From assembly GCA_037176725.1 (NCBI GenBank), contig JAZBRS010000020.1, positions 101,512,501 through 101,576,500 on the forward strand: a DNA stretch of 64,000 nucleotides, in the 5' to 3' direction. The DNA is from Posidonia oceanica (taxonomy: Eukaryota > Streptophyta > Magnoliopsida > Alismatales > Posidoniaceae). The notes below the pieces were generated by a model. The model worked only from the letters and a program-made list of their open reading frames with translations, searched no databases and was not told the DNA's origin. The position numbers were made by a program, and so were the translations under genes. This document shows positions 44,001-54,490 of the stretch, in pieces. Numbering within the stretch: position 1 is the first letter of the stretch; each line of letters starts with the position of its first letter.

Positions 44001-47000
44001 CACGCGAAGCAGCAAAGGCTTGTCCTCAACCGAGGAGCAAGCAGGCACAACCCCGGTAGGTCACGCGAAGCGACAAAGGCTTGTCTTCGACCGAGGAACA
44101 AGCAGGCGCAACCCCGGTAGGTCACGCGAAGTGGCAAAGGCTTGTCCTCGACCGAGGAGCAAGTAGGTGCGACCCCGACAGGTCAGGCGAAGCAGGTAAG
44201 GCTTGTCCTCGACCGTGGAGCAAGCAGGTGCGACCCCGGCAGGTCATGCAAAGCAGCGAAGGCTTGTCCTCAACTGAGGAGCAAGCAAGTGCGACCCTGG
44301 CAGGTCACGCGAAGCAGCAAAGGCTTGTCCTCGACCGAGGAGCAAGCAGGGGTGACCCCGACAAATCACGCAAAGCAGCAAAGGCTTGTCCTCGCCTGGG
44401 GAGCAAGCAGGCGCGACCTCGGCTAGTCACGCGAAGCAGCAAAGGCTTGTCCTCGACCGAGGAGCAGGCAGGCGTGACCCCAGTAAGTCACGCGAAGCAG
44501 CAAAGGCTTGTCCTTGACCGAGGAGCAAGCAGATGCGACCTCGGTAGGTCACGCGAAGCAGCAACGGCTTATCCTTGACCGAGGAGCAAGCAAACGTGAC
44601 CCTGGCAGGTTACGCGAAGCGGCGAAGGCTTGTTCTCGATCGAGGAACAAGTAGGTGTGACCCTGGCAGGTTACGCGAAGCGGCGAAGGCTTGTCACGAC
44701 CGAGGAACACGCAGGTGCGACCCTGACAGGTCACACGAAGCAGCGAAGGCTTGTCCTCGATTGAGGAGAAAGCAGGTGTGATCCCGATAGGTCACGCGAA
44801 GCGACAAAGGCTTGTCCTCAACTGAGGAGCAAGCAGGTGCGACCCTGGCTGGTCACACGAAGCAGTAAAGGCTTGTCCTCGACCGCGGAGCAAGCAAGCG
44901 TTACCCCAGCAGTTCACGCGAAGCAGTAAAGGCTTGTCCTTGACCAAGGAGCAAGCAAGCGTGACCCCGGCTGGTCATACGAAGCAGCAAAGGCATGTCC
45001 TCGATAAAGGAGCAAGTAGGTGCGACCCCGGTAGGTCATGCGAAGCAGCAAAAGCTTGTCCTCGAACGAGAAGCAAGCAGGCGCGACCCCGACAGGTGAC
45101 ACGAAGCAGCAAAGGCTTGTCCTCGACCAAGGAGGAAGCAAACGTGACCCCGGCAGGTCACGCGAAGCGGCAAAGGCTTGTCCTCGACTGAGGAACAAGC
45201 AGGCGTGACCTCGATAGGTCAAGCGAAGCAGCAAAGGCTTGTCCTCAACCGAGGAGCAAGCAGGTGCGACCCCAACAGGTCAAGCGAAGCAGCAAAGGCT
45301 TGTCCTCGACCGAGGAGCAAGCAAGCGTGACCCCGATAGGTCACAGGAAGCAGCGAAGCCTTGTCCTCGACCGAGGAGCAAGCAAGCACGACCCTGGTAG
45401 GTCACGTGAAGCAGTAAAGGCTTGTCCTCGACCGAGGAGCAAGCAGGCCCGACCCCGGCAGGTCACGCGAAGCAGCAAAGGCTTGTCATCGACTGAGGAG
45501 CAAGCAGGCGCGACCCCGGTAGGTCACGCGAAGTAGCAAAGGCTTGTTCTCATCCGAGGAGCAAGCAAGTGCGACCCCGGTAGGTCACGTGAAGCAGCAA
45601 CAGCTTGTCCTCGACCGAGGAGCAAGCAGGTGCGACCCTGGCAGGTTACTCAAAGCAGCAAAGGCTTGTCCTCGACTAGGGAGCAAGCAGGTGTGACCCC
45701 GACAGGTCACGCGAAGCAGCAAAGGCTTGTCCTCGACCGAGGAGCAAGTAGGTGCGACCCCGGCAGGTCAAGCGAAGCAGCAAATGCTTGTCCTCGACCG
45801 AGGAGCAAGCAAGCATGACCCCGATAGGTCACGGGAAGCAGCGAAGCCTTGTCCTCGATCGAGGAGCAAGCAAGCGCGACCCCGGTAGGTCACATGAAGC
45901 AGTAAAGGCTTGTCCTTGACCAAGGAGCAAGCAGGTCCGACCCCGGCAGGTCACGCGAAGCAGCAAAGGCTTGTCCTCGACTGAGGAGCAAGCAGGCACG
46001 ACCCCGGTTGGTCACGCGAAGCAGCAAAGGCTTGTCCTCAACTGAGGAGCAAGCAGGTGCGACCCCGGTAGGTCACGTGAAGCAGCAACGACTTGTCCTC
46101 GACCGAGGAGCAAGCAAGCATGACCCCGGCAGGTTACTCGAAGCAGCAAAGGCTTGTCCTCAACCAGGGAGCAAGCAGGTGCGACCCCGACAGGTCACGC
46201 GAAGCAGCAAAGGCTTGTCCTCGACCGAGGAGCAAGTAGGTGCAAGCCCGGCAGGTCACACGAAGCAGCAAAGGCTTGTTCTCGATTAAGGAGCAAGCAG
46301 GCGCGACCCCGGCAGGTCACATGAAGCAGCAAAGGCTTGTCCTCGACTATGGAGCAAGCAGATGCGACCTCGGTAGGTCACGCGAAGTAGCAACGACTTA
46401 TCCTCAATCGAGGAGCAAGCAGGCGCGATCCCGGCAGGTTACGCGAAGCAGCGAAGGCTTGTCCTCGACCAAAGAATAAGCAGGTTTGACCCTGACAGGT
46501 TTCACGAAGCGGCGAAGGCTTGTCCTCAAGCAAGGAACAAGCTGGTGCGACCCTAACAGGTCACTCGAAGCAGCAAAGGCTTGTCCTCAACCGAGGAGCA
46601 AGCAGGTGCGAGCCTGGCAGGTCACACGAAGCAGCAAAGGCTTGTCCTCGACCGAGGAGCAAGCAGGCGCGACCCTGGCATGTCACGCAAAGCAGCAAAG
46701 GCTTGTCCTTGACCAAGGAGCATTCAAGCATGACCCCAGCAAGTCACGCGAAGCAGCAAAGGCTTGTCCTTGATCGAGGAGCAAGCAGGCACGACCCCGG
46801 CTGGTCATGCGAAGCAGCAAAGGCTTGTCCTCGACCGAGGAGCAAGTAGGCACGACTCCGGTCGGTCACGCGAAGCAGCAAAGGCTTGTCCTCGATCGAG
46901 GAGCAAGCAGGCATGACCCTGGCAGGTCACACGAAGCAGCAAAGGCTTGTCCTCGACCGAGGAGCAAGCAAACACGACCCCGGCAGGTCATGCAAAGCAA

Positions 47001-47790
47001 CAAAGGCTTGTCCTCGACCGAGGAACAAGTAGGCGCAACCCCGACAGGTCACGCAAAGCGGCAAAGGCTTGTCCTCGACCGAGGAGCAAGCAGGTGCGAC
47101 CCCGACAGGTCAGGCGAAGCAGGTAAGGCTTGTCCTCGACCGTGGAACAAGCAGGCGCGACCCCGGCAGGTCATGCAAAGCAGCGAAGGCTTGTCCTCGA
47201 CCGAGGAGCAAGCAAGTGCGACCCTGGCAGGTCACGCGAAGCAGCAAAGGCTTGTCGTCGATCGAGGAGCAAGTAGGCACGACCCCGATAGATCACGCGA
47301 AGCAGCAAAGGCTTGTCCTCGCCTGAGGAGCAAGCAGGCGCGACCCCGGCTGGTCACGCGAAGCAGCAAAGGCTTGTCCTCGACCGAGGAGCAAGCAGGC
47401 GCGACCTCGGCTGGTCACGCGAAGCAGGAAAGCCTTGTCCTTGATCGAGGAGTAAGCAGGTGCGACCTCGGTAGGTCACACGAAGCAACAAAGGCTTGTC
47501 CTCTTCCGAGGAGCAAGCAGGCGCGACCCCAGCAGGTCACGCGATGCGGCAAAGGCTTGTCCTCGACCAAGGAACAAGCAAGGGCGACCCCAGCAGATCA
47601 CGCGAAGTGGTAAGGGCTTGTCCTCGACCGAGGAGCAAGCAGGCGTGACCCTAGCAGGTCAAGCGAAGCAACAAAGGCTTGTCCTCGACAAAGGAGCAAG
47701 CAGGAACGACCTCGGCAAGTCACACGTAGCAGGAATGGCTTGTCCTTGCCCAAGGAACAAGCAGGCGCGACCCCGGTAGGTCATGCGAAG
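41096..47790. repeat. Tandem array, about 110 copies of a 61-bp double-hairpin repeat
   Basis: The period is exactly 61 bp in well-kept parts (for example CTTGTCCTCG at 41,825 and 41,886). Each unit contains hairpin 1, GCGTGACC-CCGGCA-GGTCACGC (perfect 8-bp versions at 41,243-41,264 and 41,667-41,688), the spacer GAAGCAGCAAAGG, and hairpin 2, CTTGTCCTCG-AC-CGAGGAGCAAG (10 pairs with one bulged G). Edge units are divergent (CGAAAGGAAAAGG in place of CGAAGCAGCAAAGG). Variation is mostly CG to TG or CA. The array lies in the 3' UTR of F, between copies of modules that B also has but with no array. ORFs up to 268 codons cross it only because the unit lacks stops in its three plus frames. Confidence 0.96.
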
Positions 47791-48329
47791 AAAAGGAGAG
47801 TGATACCATAGGGTAGCCAAAAATGATGCCCCTGGTTTCAGGGACGATACCATGGGACAGCCGAAGCGCCTTTGGCATCGATAAAGCGATGGACATTGAC
47901 AAAACTAACGTGTTTGTCAAACAGCTAGTTAGGAGTACCAGCCTGGAGGATGATCCAGGCGAAAGCACTTGCGGTGGCTTGCTTGCTTTGATGGCATGGG
48001 TCTGCTAAGATTCTGGCGCCTTGAGGGAATGCGGGGTTCGCCTTGTGGCCCTTCCTGGCGCTAAGAGTGTTGGCAGCTACTTCTGTGTTTACAGGTTGTC
48101 AGGATCTGGTAGTGCCCTCCTCATGGCTCTGAGGGGTTTGATGCACAAGATTGAAGCATGGCTCTGATTACAAGTTGGATAAACGGCTCATGGCCAGGGT
48201 TGTGCAAGGATGTGTATGGAAGACGGCTCAACATACAAACAATTGGCACAACAAAACATCATTACATTGATTCAGGTCTTGATTACATGCCCACGGCTAA
48301 GCGGAACAAAATGCAACAAGACTTAGATA
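47791..48329 (-). other. Spacer between the 61-bp array and the extra ORF of F
   Basis: 47,800-47,900 contains an imperfect CCCCTGGTTTC...GATACCATGGG palindrome like those of B at 17,389. The rest holds no recognisable gene. Confidence 0.6.
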
Positions 48330-49640
48330 AAGCGCACAGCTGCGTAAGTGCTCTAGCTAGTCCGTGGCTTCTTAGACTTCCTGGGATCAGGGAACAGGGG
48401 CGCACCAGGTGGTATTTCATTGATGGGCCAGAGCCCCTGCACCTCAATGATGTAGTCAAGGGTGCATCCTGAGCCTCGAACAGCTGCAATGTCCATTGCT
48501 TGCACTCCATGGCGCATGAGGTCGGCCAATTCTATTGTGGCAGTAGTTGTATTGAGGGGTAGGGCCGGAGAAGTTTCGACACTGTGCTATCAACGAAGGG
48601 CCCCTGCTGGAAACCAAACTGCCGCATAACCCAAATAGGGTGATACTCTATGCCTTCGGTGAATCCCGGTAGCACAACTAGTCGCATGTCGCGGGTGCCG
48701 AAGAAGATGGTGAATGGCTCTGCTGCAGATGGGATGATGCGCCAGGTCACTGTAACATCCGTTAGATTTGACAGCTTTTCATATTCTTCGTGGACGCCTT
48801 TGATAGTCTTGGCGTGGCCGCTACCGCAGTATGTCTTGAATGCTTGCCTCTACGGGCACAAAATGTCTATTTCCAGATGTCTGGCCAGCCAAACCTGTAC
48901 CAGGGCCCTGCAGCCGTGGAAGTGGCAGCAGCGGTGTGAAATACGGTCCAACTCGCGATACGTTTCTGCTAGGATGACAGGTGCCAGGTCAATTTGCCAG
49001 GTCACCACAGCGAGTGCAATCTCAGCAACTTCGATTGCAACAGTCATCCGGCCAAAAGTGAAGACCAGCTCGCCTAGGAAGCAGGTGACGAAGCCCTAGA
49101 GCCATAGTTCATCTCCTAGTGCGGCACGCTTCTTGGCAACTACCTCAAAGTAATTCAGGCAGAGCATGAGCACAGGCCCGTCGATGTAGACTAGCCTCTT
49201 CTCACAGCTTTTCGCGGAGAGTCTTGTTAGCTGTTTCAAGACAGCGACATAGCCAGTACGCCTTGTGAACACAATTGGTCCCATGAGCGTGGAGAAGCCG
49301 CAGATCTGGCATACTTCTTCCAGTGTTGGTGTTAGTTCTATCCTGTCGAAGCGAAAGACATGGTGCACGGGCTTCCAGAACCTTGCAGCAACGCACAGAA
49401 GATGCTGGCTTACTTCAAAATCGGCAGCCTTCAGAAGTTTGGGTGGGATGTCCTATAGGCTCAGCTTCTCACAATCAGCCTCAGTGAGCTCATGGATCCA
49501 TTCTCGTAGAGTCTCGGAGCAGTGTGTGGGGGTCACCAAGGTAGGGAATCCCAATGCAGAAAAGGATGCAGGCAACTGGTGCAAAGTCTTCGAGTACCTG
49601 CAGTCAAAGCTGTTCATCAATCCAAGACATGTATAGGCAT
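48330..49640 (-). pseudogene. Extra sense ORF downstream of integrase, DUF7745/plant-mobile-domain-like
   Basis: Read on minus: FEVSQHLLCVAARFWKPVHH, FRFDRIELTPTLEEVCQICG, then KRLVYIDGPVLMLCLNYFEV, LVFTFGRMTVAIEVAEIAL, CCHFHGCRALVQVWLARHLE, and WRIIPSAAEPFTIFFGTRDM followed by LVVLPGFTEGIEYHPIWVMR and QFGFQQGPF. The order LTPTxEE - small-residue helix - CHFHG...LxxWxxxHL - LPG...VxRQFG is that of the plant DUF7745 / aminotransferase-like plant-mobile-domain proteins, as I recall the family; no search was run. The last part (ADLMRHGVQAMDIAAVRGSG to about 48,330) is in another frame. Stops at about 49,453, 49,096, 48,850 and 48,532 break it. It has the same strand as pol, is 1.6 kb past pol's stop, and is absent from B. 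Its role is unknown. Confidence 0.62.
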
Positions 49641-51275
49641 ATAATACTGGCTGTCAGAGAAGCAGATGTGCATGCAAAAGTTGATAAAACAGTTCATAGG
49701 TTACAGCTAACAATCATATTACAAAATTCAAGCGCATTCAGCTATGCAAAGGGGAGCTTCGCCCGCATAAGGCAAAGTCGCACAAGGGCACTCTTGTCCT
49801 TGTCCATGCGGAGCGAGGGAACAAGAGAAGTGGGGCTTCGTCTGTCCGGAGCGAAGTCACAAAGGGGAGAGTGCTTCTCCTCGCCTACCTGGAGTGGGGA
49901 GCAAGTAAAAGGGACTTCGTCCGCCTAGAGCGAAGTCGCACAGAGATTAGGGATGGCACCTGCCTACGTAGGCCTAACAGCCTCTGGGGGACTTCTAAAT
50001 GCTGGGACTGTCCTGCTGTCTCTAAAGGGACTACCCTGTCCTTGACTACTGACATCTGTTCTGAGTTGCTGCGCTGATAGTGATGAATTGTTTTGAGGCC
50101 CAAAGGCGGTCAACATGCCTGGGCAGAAGTACTATCTCGGTGGCGAGCCGAGCCTTGCAAAGTGGGAGGAAAAAGGAGCAAGAGGGATGATTTGATAGTA
50201 GATAGATGTATGCATGCTCTATACTAAATTTCTAATGCCCTTAGTATATGTAGTGCTTGATGCCTGCTGCAAAGGAAAAGAGCGATCTCTGACTCACCAG
50301 ACTCTACTCAAACTCCTAACTGTTGGTAGCGCTCTGGAATGGGTGATGGTTTGAGTGTTAAGGTGGTGGTGTAGTGAGGACAGGCTCCAAGCCAGACTCT
50401 CGAGGACCTACACCTACTCTTTTCATTTTTTGCTTGTTTGCTCCCACATAGGTGTGCAGGTTCTCCCCTATCCCTAGCTTGAAGGTGATGGGCACCTAGT
50501 TTGAGGATGGGGAGCCACTGCTAGACAAGGGTGGCTAGGCCCCCATGGGATTGGTAGATAGTTCAGGCTTGAACTTTAATTCCTTTCTAAGGTTGGTAAA
50601 AGGAGCGGGATCACGCTGCTTGCCTTTATTTCTGGGTTTGACTTTTGTCCTCCTTTTTCTTTTCTTTCTTTCTCTTTTTTTTTTGTTTTTTTTTTTCTTC
50701 TTCTTCTTCTTCTTTCTTTTGGCTTGCAGGTTTCCGCTGTCCCTGGCTTAGAGGTAATGGATGCCTGATTTTGAGACAGGGGGCTAGGCCTTGTAGGGCT
50801 TGGATTCTCATGTGTGAACTTTGGATCCCCTCCAAGGCAAATTGGAGGGACAGGATTGCACTACACACCTCTATCTCTAGGACCGACTTCTGCCTTCGCC
50901 TTCTATTCTCTCTTTTTTTTTGTGCCCAGGCTCATACATGTATGCTTTTTTTTGTTCACACTCTCTCACACCCTAGTATTTTGTCTCCCTCTGAAGCTTC
51001 AAGTCCTAGGGGGTTTGGACATTTTGTCTGTCCTCATTGGATGGTGGCTCCCTCACTGGTTAAGATATCTAAGTAGTGTCACGTGAGGTAGAGTGTACTC
51101 TTTCCAGAGCAGGCAAGCATCTCCTATTTTCATCATCGGGCTATATTGTAATGCACATACTACATATACATCTCTCTCTTTTGTTTTTGCTGATAAATAA
51201 ACATGCCTAAGATGCATGAGAAAGGAAGATGCAAGAAGTGGGAGAGAGGGAACTCTGTAAGGTAGCAGTGGCAGG
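49641..51275 (-). other. Spacer between integrase and the extra ORF of F
   Basis: 49,745-49,940 has three or four degenerate repeats of a roughly 60-bp unit (GGGGCTTCGTC...GAGCGAAGTCGCA), again with CTTCG/CGAAG inverted arms. 50,640-50,722 is a TTTCTT/CTTCTT tract. 50,730-51,270 is unremarkable. No gene is recognised. Confidence 0.6.
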
Positions 51276-52430
51276 CTACTGGTAGTACTTCTTGAGGTAG
51301 CATGAATTGACCAGTTCAGACTGTTCGACCTGTTCCATGTCCTCAAGGACTGCTACGCCACCAGAGAAGACCCGCTTGATTAAAAAGGGGCCATGCCAAT
51401 TAGGCCGGAATTTGCCTCGACCGTCGGGGAGATGGATGGCTCGAAGGACCAAAACCCTTGGATTGAAGCTTCTAAGCCTAACCTTCTGCTGGTATGCCCT
51501 GGCCGAGCGCTTCTGATAACACTAAGCATGATGCATGGCCTGCAGCCTATGCTCATCGATCAGGTTCAGCTAGATGCAGCGGTCTTCGACCCATTCTGCT
51601 TCTTCCAACTCAGCTTCTCGTAGGATCCGTAGTGAGGGGATCTCTACTTCAACAGGCAATACTACTTCCATGCCGTACACCAGCGAGTACGGGGTTGCTC
51701 CTGTCGAGGTCCGGACAGATGTCCTGTATGCCTAGAGTGCATACAGAAGCTTGTCATGCTAGTCCTTGTGAGTTTTTACCATCATTTTCAAGATCTTGAC
51801 AAGGTTCTTGTTGTCAGACTCCACTGCGCCATTCATCTGTGGCCGATAAGGCGAGCAACGGTGATGCTTAATGTTGAAGCTCTGCAAATAGTCCTCGATC
51901 CTCTTGGCTATGAAGTTTGAGCCATTATCAGAGATGAGAGCATGCGGGACCCCATACCAGGCTATGATGTTGTTTCTGATAAACTTCTCAGTAGCCACGG
52001 TAGTGACTATCTTGTAGGAAGCTACCTCCACCCACTTAGTAAAATAGTCGATCGCTACCAGGATGAAGCGGTGACCGTTATAGGCAGCTGGATGTATGGC
52101 GCCGATAACATCGATCCCCTAGGTGGAGAAAGGCCATGGCGAAGACATGCAATGCAATTGCTGTGGGGGAGCTTGTATCAAGTTCCCATGGATTTGGCAG
52201 CTATAGCACTTGCACACAAACTGGCAGCAGTCTACCTCCATGGTTGACCAGAAGTAGCCCTGAAGCATATTCTTCTTGGCCAGCAACACACCATTCATGT
52301 GAGGGCCGCAGGTCCCTACATGGACTTGGAGCATCAGTGTGTCGGCCTCTATCTTACCTACGCAACGTAGGAGCATCTGATTGTAAGATCTTCTATACAG
52401 ATGTCCTGCCTCCATTACGTACTTTGACGC
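51276..52430 (-). pseudogene. Element F integrase
   Basis: Zinc finger H-x6-H-x30-C-x2-C (HVGTCGPH ... CYSCQIHGN, 52,322-52,197). The core has its first Asp in GIDVIG (just after a TAG at 52,119), the second in ISDNGSN and Glu in GAVESDN with 35 residues between them. [18 protein letters not shown] follows. The C-terminal part reads FRPNWHGPFLIKRV and the protein ends LKKYYQ with TAG at 51,276, a typical Ogre pol end, so the natural stop is known. Everything stays in one frame; only nonsense codons (52,119, 51,759 and two more before 51,460) break it. Collinear with element A at 22,140-21,687 plus 2,691-2,069. Confidence 0.92.
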
Positions 52431-52624
52431 CAGACGTACCAAAGTCTTTTTGTCTGCTGCTGAGGCGTAAGGTGGGAGGCTGCTAGATTCCAAGAAGACC
52501 TTGATGTCGTGATACCATGGTAGTTCTTCTGCTGAATCTGCTTCCTTGATACTCATGCAGTGTGCGGGCTGTTCCACGCGAGAGACTGATACGACCACTG
52601 CACGATACTCAGGTATAGAGAGCC

Positions 52625-53000
52625 AAGATGCTAGGGTTGCCAGAGCATCTACATAGGCGTTCCTGACTCTATTCATGTAAGTGAAGCAGAAGTCTCCAAA
52701 TTCTTCTATCAGCTTCAGCAGGCATTCATGGTATGGCACCAGCTTAGGATCCTTGGTTTTCCAATCACTGTTGACTTGGGAGATGACCAGCATCGCATCT
52801 CCGTGGACATGCAGCTTGCGTACATCATGCTTGAGTGCGACTCGTAGTTCTAGAATACAGGCCTCATACTCTGCCTCGTTGTTGGTGCAAGGGAATGTCA
52901 TATTCCTTGCAAACGGGATCAGCTCTCCTTGCGGCGTTGCTAGAACAGCGTCAATGCCTCTGCCCCTTCTATTGACTACGCCATCGAAGTACAGATGTCA
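52625..53000 (-). pseudogene. Element F archaeal-type RNase H
   Basis: HLYFDGVVNRRGRGIDAVLA (first catalytic Asp present, unlike A), NNEAEYEACILELR (Glu), HGDAMLVISQVNSDW (second Asp) and NAYVDALATLAS (last Asp). From 52,901 it is open for 260 codons into the integrase zinc finger. A TGA just before HLYFDG replaces a Trp. Together with the RNase H at 53,170-53,470 it gives the dual RNase H arrangement of Tat elements. Confidence 0.9.
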
Positions 53001-53159
53001 CTGTAGTTCGTCTTCAGCATCCTTCTGCTCTAAATCCTCCACGGCGAATAGAATGTCCTCATCAGGGAACTGTGTTTGCAACGGCTAATATTCAGGTAGG
53101 GGAAAGTCGACCAGATGATCTGCCATGGCTTGGCCCTTCAATGACTTTTACGTGACAAA

Positions 53160-54490
53160 GGTGATGTCATACTGGGACAATAACACCTGCCACTTGGCGC
53201 ATCGACCTACCATCATCGGCTTCTAGAAGAGAAACTTGATAGGGCCATGCTGGCATAAAAACTGGACCGGGTGCGCCATCATGTAGTGCCTTAACTTCTG
53301 CACGGCCCAGACAAGAGACAGGTAGGTCTTCTCTATGGTGCTTTACCTGGCTTCGCAATCAGTGAACTTCTTGCTCAGGTAGTAGATGGCACGCTCCTTT
53401 CTACCCGTTTCATCATGTTGGCCCAAGACGGCACCTATGGAATGCTGCGTGGTAGAGAGGTAGAGAATCAAAGGTCTCCCCAGCACAGGAGGGACCAAGA
53501 CAGGAGGCTTGATCAGGAGCTGCTTGATCTTGTCAAATGCAGCCTGGCACTTCTCACTCTAGTTGATTTGTGCATTCTTCCTTAGGAGCTTGAAAATCGG
53601 TTCACAGATAGGTGTGAGCTGTACGATGAACCGACTGATGTACTACAGATGCCCCAGCAGGCCTCTGACCTCCTTCTCAGTCTTGGGGGGTGACATGTTC
53701 ACGATGGCTTTGGCCTTACTCAAATCCACCTCTATTCCCCTCTGACTGACAATATAGCCTAGCAGCTTGCCTGATGATACCTCGAATACACATTTACTGG
53801 GGTTGAGGCGAAGCTTTTACTTCCACAGGCGATAGAAGAGCTTTTTGAGGCAGATGAGGTGATCCTCAGGCTCTCTTGACTTGGCAATCATGTCGTCCAC
53901 ATAGACCTCGACTTCTTGGTGCATGAGGTCATGGAACAGCGCAGTCATCGCCCTCTGGTATGTTGCTCCGATGTTCTTAAGCCCAAATGGCATAACCTGA
54001 TAGCAAAAGACTCCCCAGGGGGTGATAAAGGAAGTCTTTTCCATGTCTTCTTCCGCCATTCTTATCTGGTTGTAGCCGGAGAAGCCGTCCATAAAGGAGA
54101 GCATCTTGTGCCCTACAGTGTTGTCTACTAGGACGTCGATGTGCAGTAGAGAGAAGTCGTCCTTAGGACTAGCTTTGTTCAGATCCCTGTAATCAATGCA
54201 CATGCAGACCCGACCATCTTTCTTAGGCACTCGTACGACATTTGTGAGCCATTCTGGGTAGAGGACGACTTTAAGGAAGTTGACATTGTGCTGCTTCATG
54301 ATTTCTTCCTTGATTTTGAGCAGCCACTGTGGTCGCCACTTCCGGAGCTTCTGCTTTACCAGCTTAGCATCGGGCTTCAATGGTAGAGTGTGTACCACCA
54401 CTTCGATGTCGAGGCCAACCATGTCCTCATAGCTCCAGGCGAAGATGTCTGCGTATTCCATAAGGAACGCGATGAATTCTACTTTAGCCT
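53160..54490 (-). pseudogene. Element F reverse transcriptase and first RNase H
   Basis: RT, in order: WRPQWLLKIKEEIMKQHNVN, VRVPKKDGRVCMCIDYRDLN, MLSFMDGFSGYNQIRM (first Asp), ITPWGVFCYQVMPFGLKNIG and YVDDMIAKS (YVDD codons at 53,903-53,892). The frame is open from 55,070 to a TAA at 53,817, then continues in the same sense with LGYIVSQRGIEVDLSKA, GLLGHL-stop, and the RNase H: ILYLSTTQHSIGAVLGQHDE, YYLSKKFTDCEAR-stop. All RT catalytic residues survive; nonsense codons in the thumb and RNase H make it dead. This is the best RT in the window for phylogeny. Confidence 0.93.

Noticed and set aside
41046..47613. Many ORFs (up to 268 codons) across the 61-bp array as a repetitive protein gene
   Set aside because: They occur in all three plus frames and on the minus strand because the repeat has no stops and a length of 1 mod 3; there is no start context, domain or codon signal.
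41096..47790. CRISPR-like array
   Set aside because: The whole 61-bp unit repeats with no unique spacers, the setting is a plant retrotransposon and there are no cas genes.
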